Program-made: the position numbers and the translations under genes
The notes under the pieces: generated by a model
Databases searched by the model: none
What the model was told of the DNA's origin: nothing
What the model saw: only the letters and a program-made list of their open reading frames with translations
Shown here: one piece after another, positions 31,609 through 42,899 of the stretch
Layout: every line of letters begins with the position of its first letter
Position numbering within the stretch: position 1 is the first letter of the stretch
Assembly: GCA_951394045.1 (NCBI GenBank)
Contig: OX595999.1
Span: 248,001-312,000, forward strand
Length of the DNA stretch: 64,000 nt
Source: Nitzschia sp. DOCU1
Lineage: Eukaryota; Bacillariophyta; Bacillariophyceae; Bacillariales; Bacillariaceae
Direction of reading: 5' to 3'

Positions 31609-33016
31609 CTAATCGTTTTGATGTTGCTCCATCACATAGTCTCCAGTAGTTAGGAACTTGTTTGGGATCCTGGTGCGTTTTGGTCGTTCTTCGATCATAG
31701 GTTCCTGCTCTGGCTGCTCTTCTTCATTATCATTGTCATCGTCATCTGACTGTTCTTCTTCATCATTGTCATCCGTGATCTCTTCGTTGCCGTTGCTTTC
31801 ATTATTGTCGTCCTCGTCTGCTTGTTCGTCGGCTTGTGCATTATTTTCCACGTTGTGATCGTCTCCAACATTCTCGGCTTCATCTTCTTGATTATCCTCG
31901 TTTGGCTCATCAAGATTGCCTTCTTCGTCACCGTTGTCATCAAAATAATCTTCGTCTGGCAGATCATGATTGTCTTCATTGTTGCTTGAAGCGTCATCTT
32001 CATCATAACTTTCATTGTCAAATTCTTCTTCGTCAAAATCCACTCCTGCAATCCAGGTGCTGTCGAACAATATATTCCCTGTCTTGTTTTGGATTTTAAG
32101 TCCAGGAGGCATGTTTTGATTTGCTGCCAATGCGTCCACTTCTTTGAGAACTGCTGGGGTAATTGGAATTGGGGTAACGTTGCATTGCACAACGATGCAA
32201 TTTGTCGGGATATGAAATAACTCCTGTCCGCCCTGCGTGTTTCCAGTAGGCCTTAAGTATATACAATCCAAAGTTTGTGCTTGCTGCGTATTGGTTGGTT
32301 GCGGTTCATCATGAGCTTGCACATAGGTCCCAAATGTAAATTTGCAATGCTTGTCGTAATCGAGGCCTTGTTGGTGCAATATCATGCGCGGGCTGTAGAA
32401 TCTTGACACGCCGTACTTTGATGGAAAGAAATTCAGTTGATGCGCTGCTTCGGACACCATAGTTTTCACCATTGTACGGGGAAGTCGGTTGTAGGGTAGT
32501 CGATGGTATACTGCCCGTATGCGTTCCTTCAACACTCTGTTGTTTTGTTCTGCTTCTGGAACATGCTCTTGAGGATTAGCATAGTTGATCTTGATGTCAA
32601 ATTCTTGATCTTGAATTAATTGGTCCATAATCTCCACAAATTCGTTGTCTGCGTTGCACTTGGAAACCTGATCGCAGTGCTTCTTGGTAACAATCAACCG
32701 TTTGATTCTCAGTCCATTGCGCGGTGCAATAGTAGATATGCCTTGAAATTGTAGTAAGAAACCACAATCCGTTCACTGTCATAGCATCCATGCACAAAGT
32801 GATGCCTCGTTGCGTTGCAATCAACTCTCTTGGTATCTCAATATAGTCCGAAATCACAGGTGTCGGTTTGGCTCGCGTAGTTTTGCCTTTCAATGTTCCG
32901 ATATCGGGTCCGAAGATCTCTTCCGTGATTTTGATGTCTTCGACGGTAACTGGATTGTTCCTGACTGCATTGATCATAATCATTGCCTTGAAATCCTTGA
33001 TAGATGGCGTTCCCAA
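31609..33016 (-). pseudogene. Copia integrase, frameshifted, with long acidic tail
   Basis: Two overlapping frames (32597-33016 and 31609-32697) together carry the DDE residues: Asp in LCMDAMTVNG, Asp in CNADNEF and Glu in VPEAEQNNR. A frameshift separates the first two. Downstream is an unusually acidic Asp/Glu/Asn-rich linker of over 100 residues before the RT region. Confidence 0.8.
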
Positions 33017-33115
33017 TGCATGGTACAGGTCTCGGGCTCTTTTCGCTCTCTCAAATTGTCACGGGGTATAGAAGGTTTTGTTCTCTTCCAATGTTGTCAA
33101 GGATCACAATTCTTC

Positions 33116-33472
33116 TCACATTTTGCCTTTCAACTTAGGCTTGAATCCATATAGTCCAACAGGAGTCCTTTCAAATTTCACCTCTCTAGTGCCAAGATGC
33201 ACTTTAAAGACATCGTCGTCGTAGGAGTACTCAACACGGTAACGGTCCCTGACTTGCACAAAGCTCAGAATATTCGTCACCGATTCTGGATCGAACCAAA
33301 TGTGGCCCCAGCCAGGCAATGTTGCCTTCAGGTTTTTTGTTATCACTCCTGCATTCGTTGTCAGGTATAGTTGGTCTGGGGTCTTGCGAATGTTCTTGAC
33401 CATTAACGCGTTACAGAACACGGTGGCGGTGCTCTCATTATCCAACAGGATCATGTTGCACATCTCGTCCAC
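33116..33472 (-). pseudogene. Copia aspartic protease region
   Basis: The frame contains LLDNESTATVFCN, the DxxS form of the protease active site seen in this Copia lineage, then the LPGWGHIWFDPESVTNILS stretch. It is separated from gag and integrase by stops or frameshifts. Confidence 0.7.
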
Positions 33473-33550
33473 TTGATAGAATTGGAAATGTACTCCGGCC
33501 CATGCCTCTGCTTTTGCAGTTTTGATATTCCCCTTCTTCGTGTCATTGCT

Positions 33551-34750
33551 TTAGATCTTCTCTGTCTGTGCATGAGCCTGCGCTGATTCCTTGAGTTTGG
33601 GGTCTTTGTTGATGGCCCACTCGTCCTTCGGGATTTTCTCTTTCAACCGACATTGACTGGACTTGTGATTTGGCTTGCCACAGCAGTACCACACCGTAGT
33701 AGCTTGCGCAAAAGATAACTTGGGATTGTCTTCTTCCTTGTCCTTGTCATCCTTCTTTGACTTGCGTTCGCTCTTCAACTGCTTGTAGTTATCAAAACGA
33801 TGATTGCTCAAAACATTCGTTGCGTCGGTGATCGTTTTTGGATATTGCTTGTTTCCAAGGGATTTTTGTGTCGACAAACCAGCCAAGATTGAGCCTTATT
33901 TGCCCTGATCGGCATTCTTCAGGTATACATATGCCATGTATTGCTAATATGCCCTTTTTTCACACGCAGCCTTCTTGTCTGCACTATCGGCATAGCCGGG
34001 CATGGATTTTGCGATTTTTGAAATAATCACAGGCCTGCCGAGGTGCGACTCCAATACTTCTTTGGCAACCCTGAACCTCTTGGTGTACTCTTGAAGCGTT
34101 TCCCCTTCCTTCTGCGTTGTCGTATGCACCGCAGTGAATGCATCGTATACGATTGCCATGTTGTAGCGACTCTATTGGTAGTTCAACGTGTGTTGCTTGA
34201 TTGCTTTCAGCAATTCCCACGGATTCTGTCTGATTGACGTTTCGTAATCGGCACATGCTTGTATCTTCTCTTTCATGCCTTTCGAGCAACAATCCAACAG
34301 GAATGCGAAAGCTTTGCCTTGGTTCTTGGTGTAAGCCTCCACTCGCTTCATGTAGATGGCAAACTTTTCCTTGAATTCCATCTCAAACTGCTTGTTTTCG
34401 GCGTTTTTCTTAGCATCCTCTGTCTCGCCGCTGACCTGCAACGTAGGTTTGTGCATCGATAAATCGACATCCGTCAATGTGCTCAAAGATTCTGCGATAT
34501 CATCGCCGTAGTCAAACGTTTGCTGAATGTGGTTGATGAGATATTCTGTTGTCGTCTCATAATCTGATGCTTGTTTCGATGATCCCAAATAGTAAACGTA
34601 GTCTTTGACGGACTTCTTCACCGCCGGCTTGCTCTTGTTGGCTCCACGTCCTGGTCCGTTCCTTCGATGGTCTCTGGACCAAAAATTTCCTCTTCCTTGA
34701 CCGCTCATGGTTGGATAAACTCCCTTGTCTCTTTCTTCGTCCTCTTTCAT
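33551..34750 (-). pseudogene. Copia gag with CCHC zinc knuckle, frameshifted
   Basis: The N-terminal part (34172-34750; MSGQGRGNFWSRDHRR start region) and middle part (33944-34292) are in different frames. The C-terminal part (33551-33886) has a zinc knuckle (CCGKPNHKSSQC). The part upstream of the GQGRG start derives from LTR sequence fused by the deletion near 34723. Confidence 0.75.
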
Positions 34751-34801
34751 CTTTCTTCAAATCTCTTCATCTCTCCATAGAAATCTCTCGCAGTAGTCAT
34801 T

Positions 34802-35333
34802 TGCAGTACACTGCTTTACACGTTGACTCCTTCGAATGATTGTAGTCCAATAATATTAGTCTAACTAGTCATGCGTGACATCATATGGATGACGTAGCAT
34901 GACGGAAGCGTTGCGTTCGGACGCGGACGCCAGGCCGGTCTCGGACATCATCGGACAAGGCCCATTACCTATTGACGTCACCGACGCCGTGACGTTGTAT
35001 GACGCAAGCATCGCGCGTCGACTCCAGCTAGTCGTATGCCGATGAGATCCTAGTGTCAATGTCACCTAAGATCTGGCACCTCGGTGACATTGCAAATACT
35101 ATACTTTATTCCAGAGTAGCTGACGATGTCCAAGGAACCCTAGTGGAACGTCGTAGCTAGTCTACTACAAGATGCGTCAACTTCCTGTTCGGAATGTTGT
35201 CGATGCATGTCAATGTTTCGACTCTACTAGAACTACGAGAGACTACGAGACAACTTTGCGTGATGAAAAAGGTTATTCGTAAAGCTAGTCATAATTTACA
35301 CAACTATTTCGATCCTACAAACGACGTAGTGCA
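34802..35333 (+). repeat. Gypsy 5' LTR
   Basis: 532 bp with TG..CA ends and an imperfect terminal inverted repeat. It differs from the 3' copy at only about three positions. Confidence 0.85.
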
Positions 35334-35384
35334 TAGTGTTAACACTCCACGACAATCGTCGTGATCAAGATCAAGTTACTCAAG

Positions 35385-36560
35385 ATGAAGCTTTCTAACG
35401 CAACCGTTGCCGCTGTCGCCGCCATCCCTCGACATGACATGATGAGGAAGGGGTTTCAACGAGCCCCGATTCCAATCCAGCGTGAACCTGAAGTTGCGGT
35501 GAACAAGGAAAAGTTGGTTACCTTCAAGTGTCGCAATGTTCCAGAGGACCCAACCTCCACTCAGTTTGAACTGTCGGTTCTTCCGTTCAACGGCGACGAG
35601 TCGCCTGAAACTTGGTTCCGTCTCCAGGAAAAGGCGAACAAGGTGATCAAGGGTCAGAACTTGACCACTGGTCCGCAAAGATACGAGTTCTACCGCCGTA
35701 TCCTTACCGGCAAGGCTCTCGCCAGGTTCGAGGAAACCGCAGCAACCGCTGGAACCGAAACTATCCCGAACTTGAGGATCGTCCTCCAAGGAGTGACGAA
35801 CTACGTTCTGCCGGCGCGTGCCTTGCAGACCCAGAAACGCTACATGCGCCGCTTGTGCCGCAAACCTCCTGAGATGACAATGAAGGAGTACATCAGCCGC
35901 TTCCAGCAACTCAACAGCTACTTGGCAATGTTTGACAGCAACCGTGGAGCACTCAACAAACTTCCCAACGACGAAATCATTGAGCATGCGGAGTTCGCCA
36001 TTCCCGCTAGTTGGCGTCAGCAGATGATCCTCCAAGGTTTCGAGCCGATTGATCATACCCTCGACGAGTTTACCCAGTTCTGCGAGCGCCTCGAATTCAC
36101 TGAAAAGTTGCATGAAGCGAATCACGTCCGTAAGCCAAAGCCAGACGGCGCCCATCCTCCGAAGGGGAAGCGAGACCCGCGAATGGACCACTCGAAGCCC
36201 GCTGCTAAGCGCGGCCACAACGAAAAGACTCCTCCCTTTAAATGTGCCTATCATGGCCCTAACTGGTCCCACAACACCGGGGACTGCAAGATGGTGGTGG
36301 CGCAGGCCCAGAAGATGGCCTCCGCCCATGGAAATTTCATGAAAAACGGCGACAAGAAGCCTCGTTACGGCAATCGCACTTGGGTCCGTGACGATGGTGG
36401 CGCCAACAAGAAAGAAGAACTGCATGCCATGATCCAGAACATGGTCAAGGATGCGGTGAAAGACGAACGCAAGCGCAAGGCGGTTGATCCACCCGACGAA
36501 GAGAACTTCAATGTGGATGAACTCTTGGCTAACCTTGTGGCTAGCGACGATGAAAACTGA
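35385..36560 (+). CDS. Gypsy gag
   Basis: The ATG at 35385 gives 391 residues; the frame from 35361 starts with GTG. The core resembles retrotransposon gag (ETWFRLQEKANKVIKG, then MTMKEYISRFQQL). A Cys/His cluster follows (CAYHGPNWSHNTGDC), then a basic region. The frame is intact and ends 36 bp before pol. Confidence 0.85.
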   Translation: MKLSNATVAAVAAIPRHDMMRKGFQRAPIPIQREPEVAVNKEKLVTFKCRNVPEDPTSTQFELSVLPFNGDESPETWFRLQEKANKVIKGQNLTTGPQRYEFYRRILTGKALARFEETAATAGTETIPNLRIVLQGVTNYVLPARALQTQKRYMRRLCRKPPEMTMKEYISRFQQLNSYLAMFDSNRGALNKLPNDEIIEHAEFAIPASWRQQMILQGFEPIDHTLDEFTQFCERLEFTEKLHEANHVRKPKPDGAHPPKGKRDPRMDHSKPAAKRGHNEKTPPFKCAYHGPNWSHNTGDCKMVVAQAQKMASAHGNFMKNGDKKPRYGNRTWVRDDGGANKKEELHAMIQNMVKDAVKDERKRKAVDPPDEENFNVDELLANLVASDDEN

Positions 36561-36596
36561 AGGTGTGAGCGAGTTGTACACGAAAAATCTAGTTTA

Positions 36597-38265
36597 ATGC
36601 ATGCTTATAAGGACGAGTTATCCTATTACAAAGTCTCTGAAAGAGTAGTTGGAAAACGCAAAAATTGCGGATGTGACGAAGTTTTCGTTTTCCACGAGCA
36701 ACGCGATGAGGCACGACAAGCGCGCCCATCTACCTATATACCATCCGAGCCGGGCGAGATCTTCGCCTCGTTGGACCAATGCATTAATTACCGTATCGCG
36801 GCGGAATCGCACGCGATAACACGCCTGTACAACCGGAGCTCACCAAAACGCCAGAAAACCGCGCCAGACGAAATCCCGTACTGTTTCGCGCAAATTAACA
36901 CGCGCTTAGGCAAGGCCAAGGCGGCAGCGTTGACGACGCTATTAGACACCGGAGCATCACGAGGACTGATCTCCGAGAAGCATGTCAAGAAGCTTCGTGT
37001 CAGGACGACACCATCGAGAACCACCTTCACCACAGCTGGAGGTGTCGTCGAGACACACCGCGAAGTGAGAATCCAATTCAAACTTCCGGAATTTCATGCC
37101 AATAGGGTGATCGAATGGGTCTTCCAGGTGACATCCGACCTTGGCAACTATGACATGATCATAGGCCGAGACCTCTTGAGAGAACTGGGATTCAAGTTCG
37201 ACTTCAAGACAAGAGAAGTCGAGTGGGACTCGGCGGCTATCGCAATGAAAATATTTGGCGAGACGCCCGACGAAGACGCTTGGCAGGCCGATGCAGATGG
37301 CGGTGCCAAGTCCATTAAGCAAATTTTAGATGCTAAATATGCCCCAGCGGATATTCCACAGAAAATCTCCGAGATGAACCATCTGTCAGAAGAAGATAAG
37401 TCCGCCCTCAAGACGCTTCTTCAGAAACATGAGACGCTCTTTGACGGCACGCTCGGTACTTGGAAAGGCGAGCCCTATGATATTGAGCTAAAGCCCAATG
37501 TCACGCCATATCATGCGAGGCCATATCCAGTGCCGAAGGCATATGAACAGACGCTACGCGATGAAGTCGATCGCCTCTGCGCAGTCGGCGTACTAAAGAA
37601 AGTTAACCGCTCCGAGTGGGCGGCACCGTCGTTCATTATCCCAAAGAAGGACAAGACGGTACGTTTCATCAACGACTTTCGCGAACTCAACAAGCGAATT
37701 AAGAGGAAGCCATTCCCACTACCAAAGATACAAGAGCTACTGTTAAAGCTAGAAGGTTTTCAGTACGCTACTAGTTTAGACCTCAACATGGGCTACTACC
37801 ATGTGGAACTTAGCCCGAACGCAAAGAAACTTTGCACTCTCGTCTTCCTGTGGGGAAAATATGAGATGCAACGACTACCTATGGGACTTAGCAATAGCCC
37901 CGATATCTTTCAAGAAAAGATGTCGTCGCTGTTCGCGGATCTAGAGTACATACGTACGTATATCGATGATCTACTAGTACTTACTAAGGGTAGCTACCTA
38001 GACCACCTAGAGAAACTCGACGTGGTGCTACAACGTCTGAAAGACACGGGACTCAAGGTGAACATCAAGAAGTCCTTCTTCGCGAAAGCGGAGCTCGAAT
38101 ACCTTGGCTACTGGATTACCCGTGACGGTATCCAACCCGTAGCAAACAAAGTGCAAGCAATACAATCCATGCTCGCACCGCGCAATAAAAAGGAACTACG
38201 CGCTTTCATCGGTATCGTGAATTATTATCGCGATATGTGGGTGCGCCGATCGCACATCCTCGCCC
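36597..38265 (+). pseudogene. Gypsy pol: protease and RT, truncated before RNase H
   Basis: The frame starts at the ATG at 36597. It has the protease site LLDTGASRGLIS, then a full RT with the YIDD catalytic box (RTYIDDLLVLTK) and the C-terminal NYYRDMWVRRSHIL motif. Just after that, the sequence becomes the antisense of an integrase gene, so the frame runs on to 38474 with unrelated residues. RNase H is missing. Confidence 0.85.
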
Positions 38266-39259
38266 TGCGCTCACGGATGAGCTTCCAGTTAGCTTCGAAG
38301 CGGGTGTTGAGAATAGCATCTCTACCGAATACTAGTTGCATCGGCGTAGCCTGTAGCGTAGTGTGGTATGTCGCGCGAACGGCGAACATCACAGCTGCCA
38401 GGATTCCATCGAGTCCGACTGTATCGTCTGAGTGCTGCAGTTCAAACGTACGAATCATATTCCCGATAGTTTGATGTACTCGTTCGAGTATTGCATTCGC
38501 CTGCGGATTCCTCGCAGTGATTGGGCGCGCAAGCACGCCGTAGTCTTCCTTGACCATTCGCCGGAATTCTCCCATGAACTCCGTACCGCGGTCATAAATA
38601 ACTTGTTGTGGCCACGGGTATCTCGTGAACCACGTCTTTTCGGCTAATTCGGCAATACTAAAAGCCTCTTTGTTGGGTACGCGAACCATCTCGAACCAGC
38701 CAGTTGCCGGGTCAATCATGGTAAGGCACCAAAGTTCGAGCTGTTTTTGTTTACCCTTGTGTCGTTTACCCTGATTAATCGTATAAGGGCCTATAAGGTC
38801 GACACAGAGAATTTCCCAGGGTTCGCTCTCGGGTTCCTTAATTGGCAGGTGCCCATACTTAAGGGTCTTTCGCTTTGTTAATTGACACAACCTGCATTTC
38901 TTGCAGATGTCGACGACGTCAGTTCGCAGTCCTTTCCAGTAGAAGTGCTGCCGAATCGTGTGCTCCGTTCGCGTCTCGCCCGGATGACACAGTGTCTCGT
39001 GGTACCACTCAACGCATCGGCATTGGAGTGACTGCGGAATAACTATCTTACTATCTCTAACTACTAGAGGACGTTTCTTACCGCCCCCACGAAAAACCTT
39101 TACACTATATCTACTGTCCGACGCTGCCTTCTGCAGAAGCGCGGTATCTTTACGTTGATGTCGCATAATGTACTTGTAGGTGAGGGGGAAGACGCTTTCG
39201 GGGAGTTCGTCGCCCCCAAAGTACTCTGCGAAGTTCCTTCTTGTCTGCACTATCGGCAT
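38265..39259 (-). pseudogene. Inverted Gypsy integrase
   Basis: The minus-strand frame (ORF end at 38225) has the HHCC zinc motif (HETLCHPGETRTEHT..CKKCRLCQ) and catalytic residues Asp (VDLIGPY), Asp (YDRGTEFM) and Glu (ANAILERVHQ). Its C-terminus ends abruptly at IRERRARM, where the sequence becomes antisense RT. It matches the integrase expected for the same kind of Gypsy element but lies in opposite orientation. Confidence 0.85.
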
Positions 39260-40067
39260 AGCCGGGCATGGATTTTGCGATTTTTGAAATAATCACAGGC
39301 CTGCCGAGGTGCGACTCCAATACTTCTTTGGCAACCCTGAACCTCTTGGTGTACTCTTGAAGCGTTTCCCATTCCTTCTGCATTGTCGTATGCACCGCAG
39401 TGAATGCATCGTATACGATTGCCATGTTGTAGCGACTCTATTGGTAGTTCAACGTGTGTTGCTTGATTGCTTTCAGCAATTCCCACGGATTCTGTCTGAT
39501 TGACGTTTCGTAATCGGCACAAGCTTGTATCTTCTCTTTCATGCCTTTCGAGCAACAATCCAACAGGAATGCGAAAGCTTTGCCTTGGTTCTTGGTGTAA
39601 GCCTCCACTCGCTTCATGTAGATGGCAAACTTTTCCTTGAATTCCATCTCAAACTGCTTGTTTTCGGCGTTTTTCTTAGCATCCTCTGTCTCGCCGCTGA
39701 CCTGCAACGTAGGTTTGTGCATCGATAAATCGACATCCGTCAATGTGCTCAAAGATTCTGCAATATCATCGCCGTAGTCAAACGTTTGCTGAATGTGGTT
39801 GATGAGATATTCTGTTGTCGTCTCATAATCTGATGCTTGTTTCGATGATCCCAAATAGTAAACGTAGTCTTCGACGGACTTCTTCACCGCCGGCTTGCTC
39901 TTGTTGGCTCCACGTCCTGGTCCGTTCCTTCGATGGTCTCTGGACCAAAAATTTCCTCTTCCTTGACCGCTCATGGTTGGATAAACTCCCTTGTCTCTTT
40001 CTTCGTCCTCTTTCATCTTTCTTCAAATCTCTTCATCTCTCCATAGAAATCTCTCGCAGTAGTCATT
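39236..40067 (-). repeat. Duplicated Copia gag segment inside the Gypsy element
   Basis: With the following LTR, the block 39236-40599 repeats 33970-35333 at a constant offset of 5266 bp, with roughly eight to ten base differences. It includes the same gag-LTR deletion junction, so the copy was made after that deletion. Confidence 0.9.
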
Positions 40068-40599
40068 TGCAGTACACTGCTTTACACGTTGACTCCTTCG
40101 AATGATTGTAGTCCAATAATATTAGTCTAATTAGTCATGCGTGACATCATATGGATGACGTAGCATGACGGAAGCGTTGCGTTCGGACGCGGACGCCAGG
40201 CCGGTCTCGGACATCATCGGACAAGGCCCATTACCTATTGACGTCACCGACGCCGTGACGTCGTATGACGCAAGCATCGCGCGTCGACTCCAGCTAGTCG
40301 TATGCCGATGAGATCCTAGTGTCAATGTCACCTAAGATCTGGCACCTCGGTGACATTGCAAATACTATACTTTATTCCAGAGTAGCTGACGACGTCCAAG
40401 GAACCCTAGTGGAACGTCGTAGCTAGTCTACTACAAGATGCGTCAACTTCCTGTTCGGAATGTTGTCGATGCATGTCAATGTTTCGACTCTACTAGAACT
40501 ACGAGAGACTACGAGACAACTTTGCGTGATGAAAAAGGTTATTCGTAAAGCTAGTCATAATTTACACAACTATTTCGATCCTACAAACGACGTAGTGCA
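40068..40599 (+). repeat. Gypsy 3' LTR
   Basis: Same length and ends as 34802-35333. It is followed by the CATT target duplication and then the rest of the Copia LTR. Confidence 0.85.
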
Positions 40600-41135
40600 C
40601 ATTGCCTGAGTCAGTCGTATTTGATTCGTGTTTCAATGGCTGTAATGCGCCTAATTCTGTCCTCGTGATTCATATCATATGATTCATCATCGCAAAATAT
40701 CGCGTCCAACACTTATCTTTGCGGTTTTAAGGTGCAGTCGCCCGACAAAGATGTTGCTGGCGGGGCAGATCCACAAGCTTGCAGACGGCATTTTATGTCG
40801 GGGGAATTGGCAAATGGCGCCCAGACGTGGAGCGGGAACCAAAAGAGCCGATAAAAAGGATCCTCCGCTGTGTTGTCGCCAATTGTTGTCTCAAATGAAT
40901 CGTGCCATTGTTGAGACTGGGAAACTGAGTACTAGGTTTTCATTCCCTAGTTTGTGCGTTGTTTATCAGGAGACAAAAATTCGCACGACCGCACCAAATC
41001 TTGATCGCATTTAGTGTTGACAACTCAGGACCAACGATGAAGGCTTAGATGTCATGGCCTTTGGCACTAAAGAGAATCGATTTGATGTGTGCTTTCGTGG
41101 CCATTAACTTACAGAGCATATCTCTTCGCACTTTT
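40600..41135. repeat. Segmental duplicate, copy 1 (Copia LTR end plus host flank)
   Basis: 40600-41135 is nearly the same as 48447-48985 and includes ~430 bp of non-LTR flank beginning (C/T)TATCTTTGCGGTTTTAAGG. An open frame crosses the LTR boundary in both copies but begins in the LTR, so it is not called as a gene. The flank could be the remnant of a host gene hit by the Copia insertion. Confidence 0.8.
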
Positions 41136-42880
41136 TTGGGCGAGTGTCCGGCCACGTAGGTAGCTCAAGTGTAAGCCTTTGACAAAAAGGCCTCAGAATT
41201 ATCATAAACAAGCCATTTTGGCCGATTCTAACCCGTCAGAAAAGTGTAAGCCACAAACAGGCCACCAATAGGATTGCTCCAAAAAGTGTAAAACATCAAT
41301 TAGAAAGTCATTATGTTCGGTTCTTGACGTCATTGAACCCAATGCCGCGGTCGGATTCATAGTCATACGAGTCAACGAGGGGGTTGAGCATTTCGCAACT
41401 AGATTTGGCTATAGAATGACTACGGTGCTGCGATTGTGAGGATATATAGTTCACTACCATAGCCCAGCGCTGCCAGGTTTATAGTTTCGTAGCAATCAAT
41501 CTCGGCTACTTAGTAATCTCGTAATATTAGCAATTGTCGTGTGCTAAGTGCACTGTATGATACGGTCAAAATCCATATCACACCACACTTCATCTAGCTA
41601 TTCCTATTCCAAGATGTTCCTACGTTTAGAGGTCTACAAATAATAGCTCTTTGAATATAATTTGTCCGCTATTGGGTTCTCAAAGTCTTTTTTGTTGTTC
41701 CCTCAGCTGAGGCTCTCTGACTGCCCCAATACGAGTCGTTCTACATCAAAAGCGGGATGTACTATTCATACCACTTGCAGTACCCGCGACAGAGGAATAG
41801 TGGAAGACTAACACTACCCTAGAAACCTCGAAAACCCCGCCGGAATGATTGTAGAACATTCTTTTTCGAAAATTGACCATCGTCTAACAACACAGTCGCA
41901 GGCGTTCAAGAACATCCCGACAATGGTACCACCAAGATGGTTGATTGTAGAGTCCCATGACCTTTCCATCATCTCCAGTGTCTTTGAAATCGATCGGCAA
42001 ACCAAAGGCAGCGTTGTGATGGCATCCGAAGATGATAATAGGAGCCAGAAGACAAAGATGCAATAAAAATAAAGGCGGCATTAGCGTCACGAATGAGCGC
42101 TTTACAAAAGATCCAAAACAATAGACGTCTCTATAGTAACACGAACGACAACTTACCTGGTTTGTTCCTTCTGAATCGTCCTCTAACGAGCAATAGCCGC
42201 TTCAACAACCTCGTTGGTCGACGAGGAATTTCATCAAATCCTTGCCTCGTGAAATTAGAATCATTCTCCGCCAAAACGAGCTGTAATAACCAGAGAAGCA
42301 GCTCGAATAGGCTTCGATGAGTGGTTGAGCGATTGCAACAAACGGCGGTAACAAATACTTACTACAGCACTTGCAATCGTCGACGCCGTGATTGTGTTTT
42401 TGTGGCCGAAAGATCCGCACTCATACTGTACGGCGGCAGGCCAAAATGGCATGAATGCGCGCATGCTGGCACGCCATTTTTTGCCTTTCAAAATTGGTCG
42501 TCAAAGTAAATTGTTTGGTAGTAATTATGCTCGTTTAAAGGCGGTCATTTGGTTGCGAATTCTTTTCCTTCTTTCCCCCCCCCTTTTTTTCATAATAAAA
42601 TGTCCGAAGGACGTACCCAGCATGCGTGTTTTTAGAGCGCACAAGGCCGTGCGTACCTTCCACGCGTCAACAAAATAAATGGGCGCGGAAGCGGCGGAAG
42701 CGGCGGAAGCGGAAGCGGAAGCGGAAGCGGAAGCGGCAACGGGACTGAATTAAAACTTTGAAACCGGCAGCGGGGCATGCTGGGAAATCTTAGCTACCTA
42801 CGTGACCGGCAGCATCTGACGACGATGACAGTGTGACATCTTGATAGTACTCTACAACGGCTTTGCGGTATCTGGTACTG
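41136..42880. other. Intergenic with a GCGGAA microsatellite
   Basis: No supported gene; frames below 100 codons lack domains. A hexanucleotide repeat (GCGGAA, with GCGGCGGAA variants) runs from ~42684 to 42736. Confidence 0.5.
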
Positions 42881-42899
42881 CTGTGGAAGATGCCCGAGC

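Larger units (their letters stand above)
34802..40599 (+). mobile_element. Gypsy-type LTR retrotransposon, rearranged, nested in the Copia 5' LTR
   Basis: Both 532-bp LTRs are present (34802-35333 and 40068-40599; TGCAGTAC..GTAGTGCA) and the whole is flanked by CATT (34798-34801 and 40600-40603). Gag and pol up to the end of RT are in plus orientation. At ~38265 the sequence switches to an integrase in minus orientation, and at 39236 to a copy of the neighbouring Copia gag. The element has therefore lost its RNase H and cannot be autonomous. Confidence 0.85.
30188..40711 (-). mobile_element. Copia-type LTR retrotransposon, defective, split by a nested Gypsy element
   Basis: The element is transcribed on the minus strand. 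Its 3' LTR is 30188-30556, with termini TGTTG..CAACA. The 5' LTR survives only as ~34723-34801 plus 40604-40711, because a Gypsy element sits inside it and ~0.3 kb covering the rest of the LTR and the leader is deleted. The flanks are CCTAT (30183-30187) and CTTAT (40712-40716), a 5-bp target duplication with one change. Internal order on the minus strand is gag, protease, integrase, RT fragments and RNase H, as in Copia. Several frameshifts and a missing RT core make it non-autonomous. Confidence 0.85.

Noticed and set aside
35376..36581. 401-codon frame antisense to Gypsy gag
   Set aside because: The plus strand encodes a recognisable gag with a Cys/His cluster; the antisense frame is a codon-bias shadow.
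40679..41014. 111-codon frame repeated at 48526-48864
   Set aside because: It starts inside the Copia LTR and recurs only because the flank is duplicated. It could include a host exon remnant, but nothing is recognisable.
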